A stretch of DNA of 64,000 nucleotides from JAALKW01 sp963974485. GTDB lineage: Bacteria > Pseudomonadota > Gammaproteobacteria > Legionellales > Legionellaceae. Positions 43,860 to 53,676 of the stretch are shown piece after piece. Position 1 is the first letter of the stretch. Each line of letters opens with the position of its first letter. The stretch spans positions 248,001 to 312,000 of the forward strand of contig CAXBBS010000001.1 of assembly GCA_963974485.1 (NCBI GenBank). The letters are read 5' to 3'. The notes beneath the pieces are model-generated. The model was not told where the DNA came from. It did not search any database and saw only the letters and a program-made list of their open reading frames with translations. A program made the position numbers and the translations under genes.

Positions 43860-44942
43860 ATGATCGAAAACACACCGCTTTATGCAGCGCATCTCGCATC
43901 AAACGCGAAAATGGTTGCCTTCCATGGCTGGAATATGCCGCTTCATTACGGATCACAAATCAAAGAACACGAAGCCGTCCGAACGCAGGCGGGCATGTTC
44001 GATGTCTCACATATGACGGTTATCGATATTTTAGGTGCCGGTGGTCGGCAGTTTTTACGTAAACTCATCACCAACGACGTGGATAAACTCAAGCACGTCG
44101 GGCGCGCACTTTATACCTGTTTGTGCAACGAGCATGGCGGGATTCTTGATGATCTCATCGTGTATCAACGCAGTCCCGATAATTATCGCTTGATTTTAAA
44201 TTCAGCCACCCGCGCACATGTCTTGCCTTGGATCCACGAGAAAAGCGCAGGCTTTTCAACCGGCATTCAAGAACGTCACGAACTTGCCATGCTGGCTATT
44301 CAAGGGCCTGAAGCTATTTCAAAAACCCTCCCGCTCTTAACCCCAGCTCAAGCCGATGCCGTATCAACACTTGCACCGTTTGAGTGCGTTGATGTCGATG
44401 ATTGGTTTTTTGCACGCACAGGTTACACTGGCGAAGACGGTCTCGAAATTGTACTGCCTGAAGACGCCATCACACCGTTTTGGAATCAATTACTTGATGC
44501 AGGGATCACCCCTTGCGGGCTTGCGGCCCGTGATACCTTACGTCTTGAAGCAGGCTTGCTGCTGTACGGACAGGACATGGACGATACCACGACACCGCTC
44601 AACTCAGGACTCAGCTGGACGATTGCTTGGGAACCGCATGATCGTGATTTTATTGGCATGACAGCGCTGCTATCTCAAAAGCATCATGGCGTAGAGCAAA
44701 AATTTGTCGGCCTCAAACTCAACGAGCCAGGCATCATGCGAACAGGTCAAGCCGTTTTAGTCGATGGCCATCCTGTCGGCCTGATTACCAGTGGAACGTA
44801 CTCCCCGACACTACAATGCTCGATTGCACTTGCGCGTGTCTCAAAAAAAGTTGGGCATGATGCTCATGTCGAAATTCGCGGGAAACACCTGCCCGTCAGC
44901 GTGGGAAAACCACGATTTGTTAAACACGGCGCTCCTATTTAA
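43860..44942 (+). CDS. gcvT: Aminomethyltransferase (glycine cleavage T protein)
   Basis: Transfers the methylene group from lipoylated GcvH to tetrahydrofolate, releasing ammonia. 360 residues with MFDVSHMTVIDI, NDVDKL, GGILDDLIVY, LAIQGPEA, RTGYTGEDGLEIVLP and CGLAARDTLRLEAGLLLYGQDMD, which are folate-site and core family blocks. First gene of a four-gene operon that makes the complete glycine cleavage system except the shared lipoamide dehydrogenase. Confidence 0.97.
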   Translation: MIENTPLYAAHLASNAKMVAFHGWNMPLHYGSQIKEHEAVRTQAGMFDVSHMTVIDILGAGGRQFLRKLITNDVDKLKHVGRALYTCLCNEHGGILDDLIVYQRSPDNYRLILNSATRAHVLPWIHEKSAGFSTGIQERHELAMLAIQGPEAISKTLPLLTPAQADAVSTLAPFECVDVDDWFFARTGYTGEDGLEIVLPEDAITPFWNQLLDAGITPCGLAARDTLRLEAGLLLYGQDMDDTTTPLNSGLSWTIAWEPHDRDFIGMTALLSQKHHGVEQKFVGLKLNEPGIMRTGQAVLVDGHPVGLITSGTYSPTLQCSIALARVSKKVGHDAHVEIRGKHLPVSVGKPRFVKHGAPI

Positions 44943-44977
44943 CCAATATACAGCACGTATAAAACAAGGATCTTGTT

Positions 44978-45346
44978 ATGAAATTTACATCAACACACGA
45001 ATGGGTCAACACCAGCGAAACACCGGTCGTCATCGGCATCACACACCACGCCCAAAGCTTACTGGGCGATCTTGTGTTTATTGAGCTTCCTGAAATAGGG
45101 CAAGAAGTTAAAACAGGCGATGAGTTAGGTGTGATTGAATCGGTCAAAGCAGCCTCTGATTTTTATGCTCCTATAAATGGAACCGTCATTGCCATCAACG
45201 AAGCCGTTAAAGCAAACCCTGAATTAGTGAACAACGATGCTGAAGGCGCAGGATGGTTACTCAAAATTCAAGCCAGTCATCCCGATGACCTAGAAGCATT
45301 ACTTGATGCGACACAATACGAAAAAATCATTGCCGAGGAGCATTAA
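44978..45346 (+). CDS. gcvH: Glycine cleavage system H protein
   Basis: Lipoyl carrier that shuttles the aminomethyl group between P, T and L proteins. The lipoylated lysine is Lys57 in GVIESVKAASDFYAP. HEWV near the N-terminus and AGWLLKI near the C-terminus are family marks. The 122-residue length is normal. AGGA lies before the ATG. Confidence 0.97.
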   Translation: MKFTSTHEWVNTSETPVVIGITHHAQSLLGDLVFIELPEIGQEVKTGDELGVIESVKAASDFYAPINGTVIAINEAVKANPELVNNDAEGAGWLLKIQASHPDDLEALLDATQYEKIIAEEH

Positions 45347-45350
45347 ACCC

Positions 45351-46760
45351 ATGCCCTATATCCCACACACCCCCGAAGATACACAAAGCATGCTGGAGCG
45401 CATTCATCATGCCCCTAATATTGAGGCGTTATTTGACGAGATTAACCCCGACCTTAGGCAAAAAGCATTTGAACATCTCCCCGATGGCTTAAACGAAATG
45501 GACTTGCTCAAGCATGCTGAAGCGCTCGCCAATAAAAATAAAAACACCGTATGCTTTATCGGCGCCGGCAGTTATGAGCATCACATTCCAGCCGCGGTAT
45601 GGGATATCGCCTCACGCGGGGAGTTTCTAACGTCCTACACCCCCTACCAAGCCGAAGCGAGCCAAGGCACGCTTCAATTGCTGTATGAATTTCAAACCAT
45701 GATTGCTGAGCTCACAGGCATGGATGTCGCCAATGCCTCGATGTATGATGGTGCCACAGCACTTGCTGAAGCGGTGCTCATGGCCATACGTATGAACCGC
45801 ACACATAAAACACGTCGCGTACTCGTTCCAGAAACACTGCACCCGCTTTATCGAGCAACGCTTGAAACCATCTTGCAGCACCAAGACGTCACGCTGCTCA
45901 CGCTTCCCATGGATACAACACAAGGTATCACAAACCTTGAAGCACTCAACGCCTATGAGCATGATGAAATCACGGCACTGATTATTGCCCAACCGAACTT
46001 TTTTGGGGGCTTAGAACCGGTGGATGCTTTAAGTGACTGGGCCCATGCACACCAAGCGATTAGCATTGCCTGTGTGAATCCTATCTCGCTAGGGCTGTTA
46101 AAACCCCCAGGAAGCTGGGGTACCCGTGGTGTTGATATTGCCTGCGGTGAAGGGCAACCCCTGGGCGCCCCCATGGCCTCGGGCGGGCCTTACGTTGGTT
46201 TTTTTAGTACCAAACAAACACACGTACGACAAATGCCAGGGCGTTTAATAGGAAGAACCACAGACCAAGATGGCAAGCCTGGCTATACGCTCACCTTACA
46301 AGCGCGCGAGCAGCACATTCGTCGCGCCAAAGCCACGTCTAACATATGTACAAACCAAGGGCTTTTGACAACCACCGCAACCATTCATATGAGCTTGTTA
46401 GGGCCTGAAGGCCTTGCCCGTGTCGCACAGCATTGTCATGAGAATACGTACAAACTTGCGACCGAACTCGTAAAAATTCCTGGTGTGAGCTTGGTATTTA
46501 ACGCACCGTTTTTTCATGAAGCCTTAATTCAATTACCAAGCTCCGCACAAAAAATAGTGCGTTCTCTTGCACAGCAAGGCTTTGCAGGTGGCTATCTGGC
46601 GGAACAACACTATCCCGACCTTCCCAACACGCTTTTAGTCTGCGCCACAGAATGCCGAACAGATACGGAGATACGTGCCTTTGCCAACGCACTTCAGCAT
46701 ATTCTTACCGCTGAAAATCAAACACAAACCCAAACACCTCTCATGGAGACGCCATCATGA
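45351..46760 (+). CDS. gcvPA: Glycine dehydrogenase (decarboxylating) subunit 1
   Basis: N-terminal half of the two-chain P protein, forming an alpha2beta2 enzyme with gcvPB; decarboxylates glycine. About 469 residues. FIGAGSYEHHIPAAV, YTPYQAEASQGTLQLLYEFQT and ASMYDGATALAEA are typical. The ATG at 45351 (MPYIPHTPEDTQ) is preferred over an in-frame reading that begins inside gcvH, because GAGGAG lies 10 bases before it. It overlaps gcvPB by 4 bases. Confidence 0.96.
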   Translation: MPYIPHTPEDTQSMLERIHHAPNIEALFDEINPDLRQKAFEHLPDGLNEMDLLKHAEALANKNKNTVCFIGAGSYEHHIPAAVWDIASRGEFLTSYTPYQAEASQGTLQLLYEFQTMIAELTGMDVANASMYDGATALAEAVLMAIRMNRTHKTRRVLVPETLHPLYRATLETILQHQDVTLLTLPMDTTQGITNLEALNAYEHDEITALIIAQPNFFGGLEPVDALSDWAHAHQAISIACVNPISLGLLKPPGSWGTRGVDIACGEGQPLGAPMASGGPYVGFFSTKQTHVRQMPGRLIGRTTDQDGKPGYTLTLQAREQHIRRAKATSNICTNQGLLTTTATIHMSLLGPEGLARVAQHCHENTYKLATELVKIPGVSLVFNAPFFHEALIQLPSSAQKIVRSLAQQGFAGGYLAEQHYPDLPNTLLVCATECRTDTEIRAFANALQHILTAENQTQTQTPLMETPS

Positions 46761-48244
46761 GCTCAAATAACTTAAATCTTATTTTTGAAAAATCAACACC
46801 AGGACGTCAGGCCGCCGCTCAAGCACCTAAGGTAAACACGCAAGCCGTGACGCATATTCCCGAACACTTGCTTCGACAAATACCGCCTCGCTGGCCGGCT
46901 TGTTCTGAGCTTCAAGTTGTACGGCATTTTACGCAGTTATCACAAAAAAACTTCGGCATTGACACGCACTTCTATCCGCTGGGTTCATGCAGCATGAAAT
47001 ACAACCCACGTGGTGTTCATCGCGCAGCATCCCAAGCAAACTTTACCCGCTGCCATCCACTTGCTCCATCGGAAACCATTCAAGGCACGTTGGAAATTTT
47101 GCACACGCTCCAAAATTATTTAGCTGAGATAACCGGTATGGCCGGCGTGTCACTCACCCCCATGGCAGGCGCTCAAGGTGAGTTTTCAGGTGTTGCCATG
47201 ATCAAAGCCTATCACCAAGCACGTGGGGATATTGATCGCAATGAAATGCTTATCCCGGATGCAGCTCACGGCACCAATCCAGCATCGGCTGTCGCGTGTG
47301 GCTTTAAATCCATAGAAATCCCTACGGCCAAAGATGGGGACATCGATTTAAACGCGCTTCGCGAGCGACTTGGCCCTAAAACTGCAGGCATCATGCTCAC
47401 GAATCCATCAACCCTTGGCTTGTTTATGCGCCAAATTAAAGAAATTGCGACCATGGTGCACGACGCCGGTGGCTTGCTTTACTACGATGGCGCAAACTTA
47501 AATGCTATTTTAGGTAAAGTCAGACCGGGTGACATGGGCTTTGATGTCATGCATTTAAATTTACATAAAACCTTTGCAACACCGCATGGTGGGGGCGGAC
47601 CCGGCTCAGGTCCTGTCGCTGTGAGCAAACGACTCCAACCGTATTTACCGCAACCAACGGTTCTTAAAACAAGCGATGGGCATTATCGTTTTGCCGAGCA
47701 TCAAGATGTACCACAAAGTATCGGTCGTTTATCCACTTTTATGGGCAACGCGGGTATTTTATTACGCGCCTATTTCTATATTTGTGCTTTAGGTAAACAG
47801 GGGCTGACTCGCGTGTCTGAATTTGCGACGCTCAACGCGAATTATCTACTGGCCGAACTCCAGCGGGTGGGTTACACCGCGGCCTATCCCGAGCGTCGCG
47901 CAAGTCATGAGTTTTTAATCACGCTTGCGCCTGAAAAAAAGCAATATGATATTCAAGCGCTGGATATTGCAAAACGCCTACTCGATTATGGTTTTCATGC
48001 ACCGACGACTTATTTTCCATTGTTAGTACCTGAATGCTTACTCATTGAACCCACAGAAACGGAGTGCAAAGAAGAATTGGATAAATTTATTTCAGCTATG
48101 GCGCGTATTTTAAACGAAGCTAAAACCAACCCAGACCTGCTTAAACATGCACCACACACGCGACCTATTAAGCGCCTTGATGAAGTGAAAGCAGCAAAAG
48201 ACATGGATTTTAATTATTTTTTATCTACCGTAGCCACATCTTAA
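46757..48244 (+). CDS. gcvPB: Glycine dehydrogenase (decarboxylating) subunit 2
   Basis: C-terminal half of the two-chain P protein, holding pyridoxal phosphate on Lys271 in LNLHKTFATPHGGGGPGSGP. FYPLGSCSMKYNPR and MLTNPSTLGLF are family blocks. 495 residues is usual. The split P protein is the form found in many Gram-positives, Thermus and a subset of Gammaproteobacteria including Legionella, unlike the single-chain gcvP of E. coli. Confidence 0.97.
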   Translation: MSSNNLNLIFEKSTPGRQAAAQAPKVNTQAVTHIPEHLLRQIPPRWPACSELQVVRHFTQLSQKNFGIDTHFYPLGSCSMKYNPRGVHRAASQANFTRCHPLAPSETIQGTLEILHTLQNYLAEITGMAGVSLTPMAGAQGEFSGVAMIKAYHQARGDIDRNEMLIPDAAHGTNPASAVACGFKSIEIPTAKDGDIDLNALRERLGPKTAGIMLTNPSTLGLFMRQIKEIATMVHDAGGLLYYDGANLNAILGKVRPGDMGFDVMHLNLHKTFATPHGGGGPGSGPVAVSKRLQPYLPQPTVLKTSDGHYRFAEHQDVPQSIGRLSTFMGNAGILLRAYFYICALGKQGLTRVSEFATLNANYLLAELQRVGYTAAYPERRASHEFLITLAPEKKQYDIQALDIAKRLLDYGFHAPTTYFPLLVPECLLIEPTETECKEELDKFISAMARILNEAKTNPDLLKHAPHTRPIKRLDEVKAAKDMDFNYFLSTVATS

Positions 48245-48340
48245 AAAATAGGCTATAACAAAGAAGTTTTCGTTGTCACGGATTGACACTGATTGATTGA
48301 TGTTTTCATCAAGAGCATGAATAGCTCAAGGAGCGATCGA

Positions 48341-48610
48341 ATGAACACCAAAATCTTTTCACAACGCTTTAACCGCGAATTATCCATGATGGGTCTTCCG
48401 GATGATTTAAACGAAAAAATTAAAGCAGTTTCCAAAGTTTTTTCCGTGACCCGACACCTTGCAAACGCCATGATGTTTGGTCAAAGTTCGCCCTCACCTG
48501 AGACACTGGATAACATTGCTCAAATACTCGAGGTCTGTCCTCAGTGGTTATCCGGGGAGACAAGCCGACGTAAAGGATATCCTGAACGTATGGCATCTGA
48601 AGAAATCTAG
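48341..48610 (+). CDS. Small helix-turn-helix protein (Cro/CI-like)
   Basis: 89 residues from the ATG at 48341, which has AAGGAG 7 bases upstream; an earlier ATG at 48293 lacks one. The sequence FSQRFNRELSMMGLP, AVSKVFSVTRHLANAMMFG and PSPETLDNIAQILEVCPQWLSGE fits a lambda-repressor-type DNA-binding domain (helices 1-5) plus a short basic tail. Likely a small transcription regulator; its target is unknown. Confidence 0.75.
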   Translation: MNTKIFSQRFNRELSMMGLPDDLNEKIKAVSKVFSVTRHLANAMMFGQSSPSPETLDNIAQILEVCPQWLSGETSRRKGYPERMASEEI

Positions 48611-48665
48611 TTATGTATGCTATCATCAGCCTATAATAACGCTTAACCCATATAGGTCTGATTGA

Positions 48666-49481
48666 ATGGAATGCTTAAGTTTTTGTGTCGCCGACTGTAT
48701 TGACCTCGCTCGCCTCGATCATCATTTCAAATCGGTCTTGGTCGGCTATACATCCACACGGTCTCGAGACGTCCTTAAAATTGCGCCGAGTAATACAGTA
48801 GATGTCCTTGTGTTTGTTTTTAAAAATGGAACCGCCGTCACATGGGGACTTAAACGCCATCAAACTCAAGCTTACATCGACAGCATCTTACTTTTTGCGA
48901 ATAAACCGGCCAACTTTCGAGCGCATGATGAGTTTACCTATTGTATAGGGGCCGTAACAGCGATTGAGCCTCATGAGTATTTTGATGTAGATTGCCTCAC
49001 TATTGAAGAAAATTCTGCCCACAATGCTGAGCTTAAACTTAGCTTATCGTATGGTTTCTCACAATCTGTCAAGCTGCAATACTTTGAGACAATCATTGAA
49101 ACACTCATTGAAAAAAATATGCCGCACATCCAAAACCTTTCGAAAAAAGGCAAAAAATCCATCAATAGCTCGCAAATAAAAAGCGTGATTGGCGAAATTA
49201 TTTTAGCCAAAAGCGAAATGAACCTCATCAGTAACTTTTTTTATCACCCCAAATATTTCTGGCAGCATCCAACGCTTGAAAAAGATTACATCATGCTCGA
49301 GCATTATTTGCACATTCAACGACGTGTGAAAGCCATCAATCACCGTCTAGATACGTTAAACGAAATTTTTGATATGTTCCATCAATACCTGGTGAATCAC
49401 CATGCTCATATTCTCGAGCTGATTATTGTCGCACTGATTGCAATAGAGATTATTTTTGGCGTCCTAAACTTACACTTTTAG
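48666..49481 (+). CDS. RMD1/YagE (DUF155) family membrane protein
   Basis: 271 residues. The N-terminal domain has VDVLVFVFKNGTAVTWG, the diagnostic FxFxxGxxVxW block of DUF155. A helical middle (LAKSEMNLISNFFYHPKYFW) is followed by the family's C-terminal LEHYLHIQRRVKAINHRLDTLNEIFDMF block and one membrane helix (ELIIVALIAIEIIFGVL). Eukaryotic members (RMND1, Rmd1, Sif2/3) act in mitochondria; the bacterial role is unknown. It ends 6 bases before the GNAT gene. Confidence 0.9.
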   Translation: MECLSFCVADCIDLARLDHHFKSVLVGYTSTRSRDVLKIAPSNTVDVLVFVFKNGTAVTWGLKRHQTQAYIDSILLFANKPANFRAHDEFTYCIGAVTAIEPHEYFDVDCLTIEENSAHNAELKLSLSYGFSQSVKLQYFETIIETLIEKNMPHIQNLSKKGKKSINSSQIKSVIGEIILAKSEMNLISNFFYHPKYFWQHPTLEKDYIMLEHYLHIQRRVKAINHRLDTLNEIFDMFHQYLVNHHAHILELIIVALIAIEIIFGVLNLHF

Positions 49482-49487
49482 GTATTT

Positions 49488-50366
49488 ATGCTTTCACGAA
49501 CCCAACAACTCGATAAAACAGCGCTTATAGCTCTACAATCACTCCTCATGGCCTGTCAAGCAACGGACGGGCATGCCATCCCCGCTTACCCTCATTTACT
49601 TGCACAACATCGCCAAGGGCCTCCAAGTCTCTTATATTATGATCATGATGTGCTTGTAGGCTTCCTTGCCGCATTTCATTTTCAGCCAGAAATATGTGAG
49701 GTAAGCCTGCTTGTTGCCCCAACGTATCGCAAACAAGGCATCGCTACCCTGCTCTGGCATACCATGCTACCCAGCATACACACGATTCGACCGTCCATTA
49801 AACACCTGATGATATCAACACCTCATGATTTCAATTTAAGCTTGTTTGAACGCCATGCATTTAATTTTCAGCATGGCGAGTATAACATGGAATACTTAAG
49901 CCACACCCCGCCTCGGTTAGCTCATTCTCATCCAGCACTCACAATTCGTCCAGCAGAGCACGCCCACATCAATAACTTATGCATCATCGATAAAGCCTGC
50001 TTTGATCCCAACCGTCAACATGCTGAACTTCGCTTTAAACGGGCAATCGACAACCCCAATACCCATATATTTATTGCCGAACATGCAGAGCAAATCATAG
50101 GGCAAGTGCAACTCAATTTTGAAGAAAATCAAGTTCGTTTAACCGATCTTGCCGTGCTTCCTGTTTGGCAAGGACAAGGATTTGGACAAGCCATTGTTGC
50201 GCACTGTATTAACCACATGTTCCAAAATAATCACAACCATATGACGCTTGTTGTCGCTGCACAAAACCAACATGCGCTTCGGCTCTATCAAAATCTAGGC
50301 TTTAAAATTTATAATGCAGTGGATTACTTCAAACATAACTTGACAGATTTTAAGCGAGACCTTTAA
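49488..50366 (+). CDS. Two-domain GNAT acetyltransferase
   Basis: 292 residues with two GNAT folds. Domain 1 (to ~135) has the acetyl-CoA loop CEVSLLVAPTYRKQGIATLLW. Domain 2 (~145-292) has RLTDLAVLPVWQGQGFGQAIVAHC and a terminal NQHALRLYQNLGFKIY. Both R/Q-x-x-G-x-A/G loops look intact, although in double-GNAT proteins often only one is active. Substrate unknown; a peptide or amine acetyltransferase is a guess. Directly follows the DUF155 gene. Confidence 0.87.
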   Translation: MLSRTQQLDKTALIALQSLLMACQATDGHAIPAYPHLLAQHRQGPPSLLYYDHDVLVGFLAAFHFQPEICEVSLLVAPTYRKQGIATLLWHTMLPSIHTIRPSIKHLMISTPHDFNLSLFERHAFNFQHGEYNMEYLSHTPPRLAHSHPALTIRPAEHAHINNLCIIDKACFDPNRQHAELRFKRAIDNPNTHIFIAEHAEQIIGQVQLNFEENQVRLTDLAVLPVWQGQGFGQAIVAHCINHMFQNNHNHMTLVVAAQNQHALRLYQNLGFKIYNAVDYFKHNLTDFKRDL

Positions 50367-50417
50367 TATTGCGTCTTACCGTAAGGGATTATTACCGTTT
50401 GTAAATGGGGACAGGGC

Positions 50418-51641
50418 ATGAAAAAACGGGTTGTTATCACAGGCATGGACATTGCCTCCTCCATTGGAAATGGACTTGATAATTTTTGGCAAGCCGCATC
50501 AAACGCTGAGTGTGGTATCGAACGCATTCAAGCTTACGATCCATCCAATTACACCACGCAAATTGCCGGTGAAATTAATGATTTATGCTTAAAGCACTTG
50601 CCTCAATTTGATAAGCAGCGACGCTACCCACGTGTTGCACAATATGCTTTGTTTTGCGCGCACCACGCCATTGAACGTTCGGGTCTTACATCTGAAGAGC
50701 TGCGTTTGGCAGGTACCTACATTGGCACAAGCTTAGGTGGTGGCCCCGAACTTGAGGCAGCCTATAAAACATTTTATACCGATAGCTGGCGGAAAATTCC
50801 AGCACTGACCGTGATCCGAGGCATGCCAAATTCCGTCGCCAACCACGTTGCCATTGCTTTTGGTTTAGGCGGGCCTAACTCTACCATATCCAACGCATGC
50901 GTCTCCTCAGCTGAGGCCATTGGCAACGCTTATCAACAAATCTCCAACGGCCGGCTCGCGGTTGCTTTATGCGGCGGCACCGAGTCACTTGTTTGGGAAA
51001 CCATCATGGCTGCATGGTGTAAATTACGTGTGATGTCCACCCAAAACGAAATACCCCACGAGGCAAGCCGTCCTTTTGATGCACATCGTACAGGTATGGT
51101 CATGGCGGATGGCGCGGGTATTTTAATTTTAGAAGATCTTGAACATGCCGAAGCACGTGGCGCGACGATTTATGCTGAGATTCTCGGTTTTGGTGCGAGT
51201 TGTGATGCCCATCACATCACAGCTCCCAGCAGTGAGGGCCAGGCACGCGCAATTCATTCCGCGTTCGACGACGCACGTCTATCCCCCGGCGATATTCAAT
51301 ACATCAATGCCCACGGCACCGGTACTATCTTGAACGATGTTACCGAGACCGAAACCATTAAAAAAGTATTTGGCGAGCGTGCTTATGACATTCCGATTAC
51401 CGCTCAAAAAGCCATGACCGGGCACGCCATCGGTGCTGCTGGCGCGATGGAAATTATTGCGACCGTTTTGAGTTTACAGCATGACACGCTGCTGCCGACC
51501 ATTAATTTGACCACACCCGACCCGGCTTGTGACCTCAACTACATTCCCAACGAGGCTCAAAACAAACGGATTGATTTAGCCTTATCAAACCACTTTGCCT
51601 TTGGTGGTGCAAACGCAGCTTTGGTACTTCGGCGATATTAA
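50418..51641 (+). CDS. Beta-ketoacyl-ACP synthase (KAS I/II type)
   Basis: Condenses malonyl-ACP with acyl-ACP. 407 residues with an intact Cys161-His299-His336 triad (NACVSSA, NAHGTGT, GHAIGAAGAME) and Lys331. The C-terminal SNHFAFGGANAALVLRR is the FabB/FabF ending. GGGAC-type ribosome site precedes the ATG. No ACP, fabG or fabZ is nearby, so this is a second, standalone KAS; whether it is FabB- or FabF-like cannot be decided by eye. Confidence 0.93.
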   Translation: MKKRVVITGMDIASSIGNGLDNFWQAASNAECGIERIQAYDPSNYTTQIAGEINDLCLKHLPQFDKQRRYPRVAQYALFCAHHAIERSGLTSEELRLAGTYIGTSLGGGPELEAAYKTFYTDSWRKIPALTVIRGMPNSVANHVAIAFGLGGPNSTISNACVSSAEAIGNAYQQISNGRLAVALCGGTESLVWETIMAAWCKLRVMSTQNEIPHEASRPFDAHRTGMVMADGAGILILEDLEHAEARGATIYAEILGFGASCDAHHITAPSSEGQARAIHSAFDDARLSPGDIQYINAHGTGTILNDVTETETIKKVFGERAYDIPITAQKAMTGHAIGAAGAMEIIATVLSLQHDTLLPTINLTTPDPACDLNYIPNEAQNKRIDLALSNHFAFGGANAALVLRRY

Positions 51642-51672
51642 TTCACACCGATAGCAACACAACTTAGCCACC

Positions 51673-52488
51673 TCACTTTGGTTTAGGCGGTTCATAATCC
51701 GCCAGTTCTTTTAGGTCTTTTTCATAGGCTTCGAAGTTTTTCTTAAACAATCGAGGTGAATCGACAGAATGTTCAGGTGTTTTTTTTAAAATAGACTCAA
51801 ATAACACGCGCACATCTTCTTTAAATTGCTCAAATGGCCTGAGCACATTGATTTGAAACCATGTTCTTGTGCCGTTGATTTCCAATTTCACCTCATGAGG
51901 AAACATCTTAAATGCTTGGTTCACATCGAATCTAAATTGCTCTAAATTCCCCGTTTCCTGTAAAATCCTTGTCGCGTTATTTAAATCAGAATCGAACTGT
52001 GTAATATACGCTTGAATCTCAGGGTGCTTTTTGATGCGAGAACACCGGGCTAAATGCTCATGAAAAGCCTGGCTAGAACGTTGCAATTGCTCAAGTATGG
52101 GTATAAGCCCATATCTCAGGCTCTTATTTTTCGCTTCGCCAATTTTATTCAATAAGGCCTGTGAGCGATCGTCAATGCTTTCTTCCATTTGATTAAATTG
52201 ATCGGGCAACATGGTTGGCATCGTAAGAATCAATGCCACGGCGCTCGTCACGGCGTGGATGGGATCTGCCCACAACATTTGCCAAGATGGCAGGTCATTA
52301 TCAATTTCGTCTTCGGTTGTCTCCAGTAGCTCAATCTCATCCTTATATGTTTTGTTAGCAAACGCTTCTAAGACTTGGTAGGCTTCCATTTTTTCTTGCA
52401 AGCGTTTTATTTGAGTAATTTTATCAAGCTCAGCATCTACATAATGCTCAAGCCCAGACAACGTTTTTATTTCGTCTTTTTTGCTCAC
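51673..52488 (-). CDS. Unknown coiled-coil protein
   Basis: 271 residues beginning at a GTG (MSKKDEIKTLSGLEH). Mostly charged helices with coiled-coil stretches (ELDKITQIKRLQEKMEAYQVLEAF, ELLETTEDEIDNDL). One modest hydrophobic segment occurs around residues 75-95 (PIHAVTSAVALILTMPTMLP). The tail ends DYEPPKPK. No recognised family. The build (helical, single hydrophobic patch, polar tail) is shared with other orphan genes in this window. Confidence 0.72.
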   Translation of the reverse strand: MSKKDEIKTLSGLEHYVDAELDKITQIKRLQEKMEAYQVLEAFANKTYKDEIELLETTEDEIDNDLPSWQMLWADPIHAVTSAVALILTMPTMLPDQFNQMEESIDDRSQALLNKIGEAKNKSLRYGLIPILEQLQRSSQAFHEHLARCSRIKKHPEIQAYITQFDSDLNNATRILQETGNLEQFRFDVNQAFKMFPHEVKLEINGTRTWFQINVLRPFEQFKEDVRVLFESILKKTPEHSVDSPRLFKKNFEAYEKDLKELADYEPPKPK

Positions 52489-52616
52489 AATAAATCCAGA
52501 AAAGAAACAGGTTTATCTTAACTTTAGTTTGTAGAGCCCAAAATGCAACTTCACCTCGAAACCACATGCGCTTCGCGTTATACTAACGACAGTTTTTAAA
52601 CCAAGGAAATACCGTC

Positions 52617-53669
52617 ATGCACGCTTCTTTAGCTGATATTGCAACGCTCGTCCAAGGGAACGTTATTGGGGATGGCAATCTGATCATCACCGCACTTTCT
52701 CCTATCGATGAAATCAAACCCGGTTCGCTTATTTTTGCCGACGGAAAAGATAACCTTGAGCAGGCCGAAAAGTCTGAAGCGGCAGCTATTCTTGTGGCAA
52801 CCCATGTAGGTCAAGCAACCAAGCCACTCATTCAAGTTGCCGATCCGTTTAAAGCATTCATGCAATTGCTTCAGCATTTCTATCCGTTAATCCAGCCTAC
52901 GCTGGGTGTGCATCCCACCGCCGTGATTGCGCCGGACGTCACGATCGGTCAGAACGTGTCGATTGGCGCCTATGTTGTGATCGAAGCCGGTAGCAGCATC
53001 GGTGACAATTGCATCATCAAGAGCCATGTTCATATCGGCCATCATGTTCATATTGGTAACAACACCAGCATCCATGCCCATGTGAGCATCTACGATTACT
53101 CTCAGATCGGCAATCATGTTGCCATTCATGCGTCGTCGGTCATCGGCTCGGACGGCTTTGGGTATACCCCTGAAAACGGTCAGCACGTCAAAATCCCTCA
53201 TGTCGGACGTGTTGTTATTCAAGATCACGTCGAAATCGGTGCGAGCACGATTGTTGATCGTGCAACCATTGGCGAAACCATCATTGGCGAAGGCACCAAA
53301 ATAGATAATCTTGTTCAAATTGCCCATTCCGTCAAGCTAGGTAAACATAATATTTTGTGTGCATTTACTGGCGTTGCAGGCAGCACCACCAGTGGCGACC
53401 ATGTTATTTTTGCAGCAGGTGTCGGTGTCAGTGACCATGTGCGCATTGATGATGAAGTGATTCTTGGCGCACGCGCCGGTGTACCCCCTAAAAAGCATCT
53501 CAGAAAAGGCTTAATTTATCTCGGTAGTCCAGCAAGACCGCGCGAAAAAGCCATTGAGCACGAAATGTCGACCACACGCATTCCACTGATGCGAAAACAA
53601 CTCAAGCGCTTGGCAGAACAAGTCGCAGAACTCAAAGAGCAGATTGAATGCTCTGAGAACATGGAATAA
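52617..53669 (+). CDS. lpxD: UDP-3-O-(3-hydroxyacyl)glucosamine N-acyltransferase
   Basis: Third step of lipid A synthesis: N-acylation of UDP-3-O-acyl-GlcN. 350 residues: N-terminal uridine-binding domain (MHASLADIATLVQG, PLIQVADP), then a left-handed beta-helix of hexapeptide repeats (residues ~100-270). The catalytic histidine is His237 in LVQIAHSVKLG. SDGFGYTPENGQHVKIPHVG and the C-terminal helical LKRLAEQVAELKEQI are typical. No lpxA, fabZ or bamA is adjacent, so it may be an extra copy. Confidence 0.95.
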   Translation: MHASLADIATLVQGNVIGDGNLIITALSPIDEIKPGSLIFADGKDNLEQAEKSEAAAILVATHVGQATKPLIQVADPFKAFMQLLQHFYPLIQPTLGVHPTAVIAPDVTIGQNVSIGAYVVIEAGSSIGDNCIIKSHVHIGHHVHIGNNTSIHAHVSIYDYSQIGNHVAIHASSVIGSDGFGYTPENGQHVKIPHVGRVVIQDHVEIGASTIVDRATIGETIIGEGTKIDNLVQIAHSVKLGKHNILCAFTGVAGSTTSGDHVIFAAGVGVSDHVRIDDEVILGARAGVPPKKHLRKGLIYLGSPARPREKAIEHEMSTTRIPLMRKQLKRLAEQVAELKEQIECSENME

Positions 53670-53676
53670 TACGCAC

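Noticed and set aside
52910..53420. Repeated short motifs resembling a repeat array
   Set aside because: They are the hexapeptide repeats of the LpxD beta-helix, irregular at DNA level.
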